From: Nymphaea colorata | Taxonomy: Eukaryota > Streptophyta > Magnoliopsida > Nymphaeales > Nymphaeaceae | Assembly: GCF_008831285.2 (NCBI RefSeq) | Contig: NC_045148.1 | Location: forward strand, 22,882,283 to 22,946,282 | DNA: 64,000 bases | Direction of reading: 5' to 3' | Shown here: piece after piece, positions 22,259-31,602 of the stretch | Position numbering within the stretch: the first letter of the stretch is position 1 | How the letters are laid out: each line of letters starts with the position of its first letter | Translations under genes and position numbers: made by a program | Notes under the pieces: model-generated | What the model was told of the DNA's origin: nothing | Seen by the model: the letters and a program-made list of their open reading frames with translations, nothing else | Databases searched by the model: none

Positions 22259-22781
22259 GTCTTGTGGCCTTCGTGTCAGTTTGAGCACCCTACCTACGAA
22301 GAATTAGCTTCTACGGGCAGTTCAGAAGGACAGAACACAGTTGGTCTTCTTGGTTTTCAGTTTTAGAGTTTCAGCCTTCACGGTTTCACGTTTCCTATTG
22401 CGTAGATGAGGCTTCGCTTGCTCATTTTCAGCAAGTGTAGGGCTGTACACATTGTACACCCGAGGGCAGCCGAGCTTGAGGTGCGTCGCCGAGACACCAG
22501 GAGGGTGTGGCGATTTAGGCTCTACGAGCCCGGCCGAGAACGAAGCGGGACTGCCGAGGCGCTAAGGCATAGCGCGGCAGTAGACGGGCCAACCCGTCTT
22601 CCTTGCCTACGGACTCACACGCAGCAGCAGATGCAGCGGCAGCGTGGCAGCATAGGCAGTAGCAGAGTCGCTTTTTCCTTTTAAGAGTGGCAGCACTTAG
22701 TCAGCGTTTGGATTCCTGGTTAGGTTTATTTTACCAGCTAGCACACTGTTGCCTTGGCGTCTTAGATCGCAACTCCACGAA
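22259..22781 (+). promoter_or_regulatory. Element A leader with stem-loop and acceptor-like site
   Basis: Untranslated sequence between PBS and gag. It has GGTTTTCAG at 22352-22360, repeated at matching places in the leaders of C and D. A stem-loop CTTGCT/AGCAAG (22417-22435) is followed by two TGTACA palindromes (22444-22449, 22453-22458) and a block conserved with D up to about 22580. The stem is kept in D while the loop differs. It could be a packaging or dimerisation signal (inference). A short ORF at 22406-22684 looks incidental. Confidence 0.55.
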
Positions 22782-24417
22782 ATGGGGAAGTCCAATAAAC
22801 AATTCAACCTGGACGAGCCTATTATCGAGGAAGTCGTCACGGGGCAGCAAGAAGTAGCCCCTATGACAGAGGCAGGGCAAGTGCCCCTCTTCGCTATGGA
22901 AAGAATTCTGACCATAGAGCGAGAAGTGGCACAAATGCGAAGTGATATGAACAAGGCGGAGCACTTTCGCAAAAGAGACCAAGATCGCCAAAATCTAGAC
23001 CGCCATAAGGAAATGGAAGAGGTTAGGGCTATGTTCAGACAGTTAGCCGCTAACCAAACACAACCCCAAGTGGTTGAGAGGGCTACTCAGGGCCCGAACA
23101 AAGGAAAAGGTTTGATGGAAGGACCTGGCCGTCAGACCGATACTGAGATGGATCCCAACAATCTTTCTCACGTTGGAACAAGTCATGAGGGGGCCAAGCT
23201 CATGCGGCCTCCACCAACCAGAAACCAGGCCGAGCCTACTAGCGAGTTTCTCAGAACACCTCGTGAACCCCGGTATAGTCAAGTATATCGGAACCTTACA
23301 TTTGATGACACAGAAGGTGAGGACGAGTCACCTATTTGTCCTAGAAGAACTCAAAGAGAAGCCTTTCGACGTGAAGAACGCCGAAAACCATCGGTGAAGT
23401 ATGATTTTCCCAAATTCAACGGAGAACAACTTAGAGAATGGTTATTCATGGCTGAGCGCTTCTTCTTGTGCCATCATGTCCCAAGAGATGAGTGGATAGA
23501 GATTGCCACAGCAAACATGACGGGCAAGGCTACCACCCACTTCTTATGGTTTGAGCATAAAACACCCAATCCTACATGGGAACAGTACAAGGCGAGTTTG
23601 CAGTTACACTTCCAAGATTCCACGTTTATTGACTACGACGAGGATCTCAAGAACCTAGCCCAAACAACATCCGTGCCCGCTTATCAAGAACAATTTGAAC
23701 GATTGGCGAGTATGGTGCAATGGCCGGAAAAGGCTCTGATTGGAGCTTTCAAGGGCGGTTTGAGAAGAGATATCAAGCGCGAAATGAAAATACATCGTTT
23801 CGATAGGCTTGAAGAGTGTTTTGCAATGGCACGCTTGTATGAAGAAAGGATTGAAGAGAGGAAGGAAGAGAAAAGAGAAAGACGAGAGAAAAAGGCTCGA
23901 AAATCTGATAAGCAGAAGAAAAGACCCTCGTATTCTTCTACTTCTCGCAACAAAGAGAGGGAGATGGTACCCTACAAAGGAGGGAACAATCCTAGGCCCA
24001 ATCCAAGGCAGGGCCGAGAACGTCCCACATGCTATCTCACGCCCCAACAGATAGAGGAGTACAAGCGAAAAGGCTTGTGTTTTTGGTGTGATGGCAAATG
24101 GGAGAAAAACCACCAGTGTAAATCCTTGTACAACATCGTGGTGGTAGATGATTCAGAATGCAGTTCAAGTTCCGAGAGTGAACTTTCCTCTAGCTCTAGT
24201 TCTAGTTCCTCATCAGAGGAGGAAATCCAAGTTAAAAGGCGAGGTAAAAAGAAAGCCGAGCCAAAGGAAAAGAAAGAAGAAGCTTTGACTAGTGAAGATA
24301 AAACCGAAGAAGTCGAGTCCCTTCATTCCATTCAGGATCCATACAAAGCCAACGCTATGCGTGTCTTTGGTCGCATCAATGGCCAAAAGGTTTTGATATT
24401 GCTTGATAACGGAGCAA
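22782..24417 (+). pseudogene. Element A gag and start of protease
   Basis: The start is the ATG at 22782 (MGKSNKQF), because element D begins MGKSKKNL and element C MGKKKQ at the matching place; an ATG 33 bases upstream is not shared. Order: a coiled-coil-like N-terminus (ERILTIEREVAQMRSDMNK), a disordered linker, the retrotransposon gag domain (VKYDFPKFNGEQLREWL to EECFAMARLYEERIEER, about 23393-23880), a basic region, a zinc knuckle CFWCDGKWEKNHQC (24078-24119), and a serine-rich then Lys/Glu-rich linker. The protease begins VLILLDNGA; the usual DSG has become DNG (24405-24413). One extra A near 24417 shifts the frame and ends the ORF at 24536. Confidence 0.92.
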
Positions 24418-27400
24418 ACCAACAATTTCCTCACCGAGGAAGCAACAAAAAGGTGCAAAATCGCCCTTACGGACAGCAGCCCACAAACTATAATCGTGGG
24501 AGGGGGACTCCGAATCAAATGCAAACACAAAGGTAAAAGCGTTGATGTATCTGTTAAGAAGAAGTCCTTCAAGGTGGACTGTCTCATCATCCCGCTTGAA
24601 GGAGTGGATTTGATCCTAGGCATGCCATGGTTCTTAACTTGGAAGGACATACACTGGGATGTTAAGAATTTCACAATGACCTTTATCCCAGAAGGAGAGG
24701 AAGAATCAATTACGATTCAGGGACTTGCTAGCTCCACACGTCCCAAAACTGCATTACGGTCCATTCAGCAAGAGCAACCCGCGTGTTGGGTCCTCACTCT
24801 AGCTACGGATGTACCGGAGTCTGAAGAAAAGGTGGAAGAGCCTATTCCACCAAATATTCAATCGGTCCTAGACCGATTTCCAGAAATTTTCGATGAGCCC
24901 AAGGGATTACCTCCACGACGGGCATACGATCATCGGATAGTCCTTGCACATGGTGCGGAGCCTGTAAATGTCAGGCCTTATAGATATGGGCACAGCCAGA
25001 AGGCAGAGATAGAACGCCTTGTAAAGGAGATGCTCGAAAGTGGAATCATTGGCCCCAGTTGCAGTCCATTTTCTTCACCCGTTCTCTTAGTGAAGAAAAA
25101 AGATAATACATGGCGATTCTGCATTGACTACAGAGCATTGAACGAGGTGACTGTCAAGGATCGGCACCCCATACCAGTCATCGACGAACTGTTAGATGAG
25201 TTAGCCGGCGCCACCATCTTTTCAAAAATAGACCTGAGGGCTGGTTATCACCAAATAAGAATGTTTGACGAAGACGTGATGAAGACCGCTTTCCGAACAC
25301 ACGATGGGCACTACGAACTTCTTGTAATGCCTTTTGGATTGTCAAATGCACCAGCCACCTTTCAGCAGTGCATGAACGACGTGTTCAGGGCACATTTGAG
25401 GGACTTCATCCTCGTATTTTTTGATGACATTCTCATCTACAGTAAGGATGAAGAGCAACATCAGAGACACCTGGAAATCACTCTAGGAATTCTTAAGGAG
25501 CATCATCTCTTCGCGAAGATGTCCAAGTGCAGTTTTGGACAATCTTTGATTGGGTATCTGGGACATATTGTGTCCCAAGACGGGGTTCGGGCAGACCCTG
25601 AAAAATTGCAAGCCATGGAGAAATGGCCACTGCCCAAGGACCTCAAAAGTCTACGAGGATTTCTTGGATTGACGGGATACTACAGAAGGTTCATCCAGGG
25701 GTACGGGATCATAGCACAGCCCCTTACCCAAATGTTGAAAAAAGGAGCCTTCTCGTGGACTGAGAAGTCAAGAGTCGCCTTTGAGAAGCTAAAGGCAGCT
25801 CTAATGACAGCCCCGGTTCTTACCCTCCCCGATTTTACAAAGACCTTTACAATAGAAACAGATGCATGTGAAGTCGGTGTTGGTGCAGTACTTGGGCAGG
25901 ACAACCACCCCATTGCCTATATGTCGAAGGCCTTAACTAGCCGGGCCAAGCCTCTCTCGACATATGAAAAGGAATTACTTGCCATAGTCATGGCGGTGGA
26001 GAAATGGCGTCCCTACTTGATTGGACGCAAGTTTACAGTCAGGACCGATCAGAATAGTCTCAAATACATGCTTAAACAGCGAGTGTCTACCCCCACTCAA
26101 CAACGTTGGCTAGCCAAGCTCTTGGGGTATGACTTTGAAATAGAATATAAGAAAGGTCCTGAAAACAAAGCGGCTGACTCTCTTTCCCGCTTGGCTGAAC
26201 TACTAATGACTTTGTCAGTGGTGGAAACGGACATCTGGGACCGATTAGCCCTTGACCAGCAAAATGATCCGTCTCTTAAGCTAATCCAAGCTTCGGTCCA
26301 GCAGAACCCCGGATCCATTCCCTTTTATTCAGTCAAGGGAAATATTTTGTATAGGAAGGACAAGGCAGTGGTCCCTCCTGACTCTGAGCTCAAGCAGGAA
26401 CTCCTGCAACATTTTCATGACACCCCAACCGTGGGTCATGAAGGGGTTGCCAAGACCCTGAGCCGTATAAAGGCCAAATTCTGGTGGCGAGGAATCAAGG
26501 CAGAAGTACAGGCTTATGTCAAGAAATGCGTAGTTTGCCAGAGGGAAAAGTACGAGGCAATCAAGCCTCCAAGACATTTGAACCCTCTGCCAATACCAAC
26601 CAGGCCGTGGACTGATGTCACGATGGACTTTATTGACGCCATGCCCCGTTCAGAAGGAAAGGAGGCAGTGTTAGTTGTCGTGGATCGGCTCACGAAGTAC
26701 AGCCATTTCACCCCCTTGCCAAGATTGTACCAAGGGCCTCTTGTAGCCAACGTCTACCATGAGTATATCGGCAAATTGCATGGAATGCGACAGTCCGTCG
26801 TCTGTGACAGGGACTCCATATTTCTAAGCGCATTCTGGTAAGAATATATGAAAAATATGGGAACGACGTTGAACTTCAGTACAGCCCACCACCCTCAAAC
26901 TGATGGGCAAAGCGAGATAGTCAACCGGTCCTTAGAGACCTACTTACGTTGCTTCGCAGGCGAGCGACCATCAACTTGGGTCAAGTATCTGCCTTGGGCA
27001 GAATGGTCATACAACACGAGTCTACACTCGTCGACTGGCATGACCCCTTACGAGGGCGTCTATGGGTTTCCTCCTCCATCAATTCCAAGATATGAGGGAG
27101 GCACAGCAGAAGATGACACCGTAGACTATGAGTTGCGCACAAGAGAAGAGGTTTTAGAATCTCTAAAGTAGAATATTGCTAAGGCGCAGAATCGCATGAA
27201 GCAAGTCTATGACAAAGGTAGGAAGGACCAGGAATTTAGGGTGGGCGACTATGTGTGGCGTAAGAGACTGCCTCTTAAGCAAAAGTCCTTGATGGGTCAG
27301 CCATATTCCAAACTGCTGCCTCGTTATTATGGACCGTATCCGGTAATGCAGAAGGTAGGGAAGGCCGCCTACAGACTTGGTCTCCCTAGAACCGCATTGG

Positions 27401-27665
27401 TACACCCCGTATTCCATGTTACTAGGCTTAAACCTCATCAAGGGGATGTACCCACGCTGATTGAACAGGTACCGGACAACTTGCCTACCCCTTATCGCAT
27501 TCTAAAGCACAGATATATTCAGCGATAGGGGAGAATGAGGCACGAGGTGCTCGTGGAATGGGAAGGACCCGACAGGGGTACTTCTTGGGAGGAATTCGGG
27601 TCGATCGTACATCGCTTCCCCTCTTCTAGCGCTCGAGGACAAGCGCAAGGTAGGGAGGGGGAATC
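24418..27665 (+). pseudogene. Element A pol: PR-RT-RNase H-integrase-chromodomain
   Basis: After the frameshift a single frame encodes the rest of protease (NNFLTEEATKRC to LILGMPWF), reverse transcriptase (WRFCIDYRALN, VMPFGLSNAPATFQ, catalytic FFDD at 25417-25428), RNase H (IETDACEVGVGAVL to AADSLSR, about 25850-26180), integrase (HFHDTPTVGHEG, CVVCQREKYEA, MDFIDAMPRS, CDRDSIF, HHPQTDGQSEIVNRS) and a chromodomain (PYRILKHR to VLVEWEGPDRGTSWEEF, about 27490-27595). Three in-frame stops interrupt it: TAA 26839-26841 between the second and third integrase catalytic residues, TAG 27169-27171, and TAG 27526-27528 inside the chromodomain. The frame then continues through the PPT into the 3' LTR. 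Confidence 0.92.
27652..27663 (+). other. Polypurine tract of element A, inside the pol frame
   Basis: AGGGAGGGGGAA ends two bases before the 3' LTR. It would resist RNase H and prime plus-strand DNA. It is also read as the codons GREGES of pol, with no stop codon between chromodomain and LTR. Confidence 0.8.
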
Positions 27666-30600
27666 TGTTACGGACCTACCTAGTGGTCCAGACCCAGCAG
27701 AGGCCAAGCCAGCTGAGACCAGCCGAAGGAAGCGCAAGGGTCTCGAATTATGGGCTCGATCTCTCCAGAGCATCAAGGCCAGTCCCAAGGAGAATCAGGA
27801 AGCGCCAGAGATAGTTGCAGCGGGAGGAGCAACTAGGTCATCAACGGTGCTTGAATGGAAAGAAACTCAAGATGTCCTTGAATCAAATGTTGGGCTCGTT
27901 TAGTTAGATAGGTCTAACCCAAGTGAGTCTACTTCGCACGGCTCTTGAGGCGCCCTGAGACTTGAACGTCTTAGGTAATGGCTCGGTCAAGCCAGACCGA
28001 ACCCTTACACCCAAAACCCGAAGTGAGGGCGGGTCCCCTCACGAGGTCCCCACCTTGAGCTAACCAGGCTCAAGGGCTTGAATTTTAGTTTAAGTGTTAG
28101 GCGCTAGGCCCGTGTCTACTTTCTAGCGTTTTGTCTTAGTTAATAGAATCGGAATTGCTTAAGTTAATAAGGAGATTTGAAGTCGAGACCTAGCCTAGCG
28201 GGTTGTGCTTGGCGCCATTGTAATTGGGTCATTGGGTAGAGGATACAGTCCGGATTGTGGACGATCCAAATTAGGTTAGTATAAATAGTTTTGGATCCTT
28301 GTACATCATCAAGTTTTATGAAATAGAATTCATTTGGAGTCGAGCACTCTCTCTCCTCCTCGCGAGGCTTGCATTTCCCTTTGAGGAATTCCATCTTCTA
28401 TAGTCTCCCGTCTTCTTCACCAAGTTGTGAACCAGGCGTCTTCTCCCTCTCGCGCCCCCTTTGCCCGTGGCGATTTCTACTCCATTGAAGAGCTTTGGAG
28501 CACCGGCGTCTTCGACGAAGGCCCAAAGGCATGGCTCGGGCGGATCTCCTCCTCACCAGCGGCGGATTCACCCTTGACCACGTATGTACCCCTACCGGTT
28601 TTCTTTAAACCTGTAATCAGAGCCTTCTCCTTGCACACGAAGGAGTTGAAAGTCTGATTTCAGAGAAGGGAAGGTTGAAGGCGCAGGTCTGATCCTTGGC
28701 TTCAACGGGACGCGTTCGTAAGGTTAGTTCATTCGATCTCTTAGCGTGAAAAGGGAATCCAGTTAGGGAGTTTCTTAGGTGGAATTCTCCACGTCCGGTT
28801 CTGCTCTTGGCATACCCAAGATCATAGTTGAGATCTCTGGTTCAGCCGGTCTGAGAAGCCCTTTTACTCGACCCTTATCACTTGAGCGATCGCTTAGACC
28901 AATCCAAGATCGCTAGAGGAAAGCATTCGGTGGAAGAGCCTCAAAAAAAGTATTGAATTAAGGCTCGGCTTCTTCCACTAGAAACCTCGGTCCAGAATTA
29001 TAAAAATAGCAAAAGTCATGGATCAGGCCGTGGAAAGAAAGAAAGAACTAGCTTAAAAGGATCGCCCAAGGAAAAGCTAAAAAATAGTGTAACTTGAGCG
29101 GAATCCGACGGCTAGATTGCAAGATCGGTGCCTCACTGGAAAAGAGGCCAATTCCGGTCGCCGCTGCTAACTCCGGCGTCCGCCATTGCCCTTGAGGTCG
29201 AGGACTGTTCTGCCCTTCTGCCCTCTTGTTTTCATTAAATTTTATTAAAGGTAGATCGGACTTCCGAGTGGAGGAACGAATTCCGGTCGCCGGCGAGCTT
29301 GGAGCATTCCTGCATGGTCGCCAGCCAAGTCCGGGTAAGTCTCCTCGTTCTTCATCTCGTCCGTCCAAACGTCCAGGTGTCAGCCATCCAGTCAGCTAGT
29401 CCAGTCACCCCTCCACGTCAGCACCACCTGTCCTACTCGAGATCAGCTCGAGACTTCGTGGCCCAAATTGTAGGAACACCCCCTTAGCTTTCTCCTTAAT
29501 TTTCTCATTTGCTTTTTGATTGAGTCTCACCCTTAGTCGCTAGAAACCCTAGGCGTCCATCCAGCCACGTGTCCCCATATGGTGTGTCCACTCAGCCTCA
29601 TCATAGCTAGCTCGAGCTCCTGCCTTCCAGCTCGGTCACACGCCTGCCAAGTGTCCCACGTCCCTCGCATCCACCTAACAACCGCGAGCCACTACTGAGT
29701 CCACTCCCCCTCTTCTCTCCACGCCTTTAGGAGTTGATCCCCTCTTTCTAGCACACGTCCCCCCATCCTTCTCCACCTTTTAGGACACCTCACATCGCAT
29801 GTATCCTCAGCCCCTTATCAGCCCCACAGGTCACAATTTCCCAACTTGATAGAACCGCAAGCGCCACGTAGCCCTCGTCCTCCTCTCTCGCAGCCAGCTC
29901 GAGTCCACCTTTCCTTAGTTTTAGGAAAAGGTGTCTTCTCTTTTCCTTGTCGCTAGGGTCTCCCCTCGTGCTCTCTTGCAGCCCTTGATCTTGCCACGTG
30001 GCACAGATCTGGCGCACCACCCTTGGCTCGACCAGCCAAGACCAACCGAACCCAACTAGGTTACCTCGTGCGCCCCACTTCCCTTAGGTCAACCCCTCTT
30101 GCTTTGACTTAGACCGAAAACCGATTGACTTAACCTCACCTAGCTCAAGTAGGTAATCTAATCCAACCCTTAACCCCTTCGGACCTAGCCTAGTTGACTC
30201 GAGCCTACGTCAAGTGTCCCTCTTGTCCACCTCACCGAGACCCATCAGCTTGGTCCAGTAGCAGCCACCTTCTAGTCGAACCCATCTCCCCTTTGGTCAC
30301 CCTTGACCTCGATCCGAGCTTAGGCTCATTCGCCCGAAGCCAGTCCTCTTAGCCTCACTCGTAGTTAGGTCACCTATCTCCCCTACCTAAGCTACATTCC
30401 TCCTCGGCTTACCCCGGCACTTAACCCATCTTACCTTGACCAGCCGTCCCTTAGAGCCCCGCCGCACCAAGCTAGCCGACCTTAGTTAGGGACCAGGCAC
30501 AGCCGGCGCTAGCCTTGCGTTAAGCGTTCCCGGCCAGCTCCCAGCCGACGGCCCGCATCCGTCGACAGCCTTGGCCGAGCCAATCCCGCAGCCAGGCAGG

Positions 30601-31423
30601 TAGGCATTGCCGTATCGGCTCTCGCCCCCCTCGGCCGCGCCCGCAGCATGCAGGCTCATCGTAGGCGACAGACGATCGCCCATCCGCTCGGCAACCAGCA
30701 GCAGCAGGCGTCAACCCGGTCGCGTGCTTCCTGCCGACTCTGCATCGGCCGCAGTAGACCGCTCCAGCCCGCGCGTCTGACGAGTCATCCCGGACAGCAG
30801 GCAACTGTCCCAGGCCGCGCGCTTCACTCCGGCCCGTGAGCTGAATTGCCCGGGGAACGGTTTTCACCCCGTGGCCTGTCCGCGCAGCCCAGGTAGCTCC
30901 TTGGCCGAGAAGTTTTCTCATTGCCCTTGTAGTCGTGGGAGGGTGTTATTTGCTTGTGCTTTTTAGGAAGCATAGTAGTTTCCTTTCTTTACTGCTTTAG
31001 CCCAGGCTTCGGCCTTGCTCCCCTCCGTGGCACCTCGAGGGCCTAATGCCCGAGACACGGTCACAAGGAGCCGACCGTCCCATTTGCTTTCTGTTGGGCA
31101 TGGTTTGCTCGTTAATTTTGTTTGTATGGTTTGTCTGAGTGAGCTTTGAGAGTCTTCTTGTACCGCTCGCGCTTGTACGGCCTTATAACCCACTGTAGAA
31201 ATTTTGTAGTAGGTTTAGACCGTAGCTAGGAATTGGGAAAAGGGTATTCCGCATATGTAATTCCAAGTCCTAAGGGTTTTGCGCCAGGGTTTGTCCGGCC
31301 GGGTAGATTCATTTGTTTTAATTTATTAGGGTTTTTGGTTTTTAGACAAGATCCTCAAGAAGATCTGGGAACTAGGATGTACTTGGTTAGGACTTTCTAG
31401 CCCAACCGGTGACGTGCCTAACA
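27666..31423 (+). mobile_element. Element A 3' LTR
   Basis: TGTTACGG to CCTAACA, 3758 bases, nearly identical to the 5' copy. The pol frame continues from the PPT to a TAG at 27901-27903; the 5' LTR has GAG here and stays open to 18767, so this stop is a private mutation. Stem-loop 28023-28042, TATA 28280-28287, GGTAAGT 29334-29340, UGUA-rich block near 31159-31210. Confidence 0.92.
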
Positions 31424-31602
31424 GGTACACCCAACTTGTATCTCCTTACCTATTTGGGTTTTGCGCCGGGGTCCTGTTTGGCCGGGTAGTCAATTGTACT
31501 TAATTGTTTAGGATTGTTGGTTTTTAGAATAGGCCTCAAGAAGGTCCTGGGAAGGTAGGATCACATTTGGTTCGGGCTTTCCTAGGCCAACCGGTGCGGG
31601 TC
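31424..31602 (+). mobile_element. 3' end of the subfamily-2 LTR, right of element A
   Basis: It starts with the second GGTAC copy and continues the LTR interrupted at 18484: CCTATTTGGGTTTTGCGCCGGGGTCC, then GGTCCTGGGAAG and CCAACCGGTGCGGGTC. It stops where the family-C LTR begins, so the terminal TAACA is not recoverable. Confidence 0.75.

Larger units (their letters stand above)
18485..31423 (+). mobile_element. Element A: full-length Ty3/gypsy chromovirus-type retrotransposon
   Basis: A 12.9-kb element with 5' LTR 18485-22243, PBS 22246-22258, leader, gag-pol 22782-27665, PPT 27652-27663 and 3' LTR 27666-31423, flanked by GGTAC. The two LTRs are 3759 and 3758 bases long and nearly identical by eye, so the insertion is young relative to its neighbours. 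RNase H (HPIAYMSKALTSRAKPLSTYEKELLAIVMAVEKWRPYL) and integrase motifs resemble the Reina branch of plant chromoviruses; that placement is inference. The coding region carries one frameshift and three nonsense codons, so it is probably not autonomous. Confidence 0.93.

Noticed and set aside
22749-22781. gag start of element A at the upstream ATG 22749
   Set aside because: Elements C and D share the MGK start at the matching place, and the 11 upstream residues are not conserved. ATG 22782 is preferred.
18485-31423. Assignment to the Tekay/Del clade on the basis of LTR length
   Set aside because: RNase H and integrase motifs look Reina-like rather than Tekay-like. Without a tree, the clade is left as inference.
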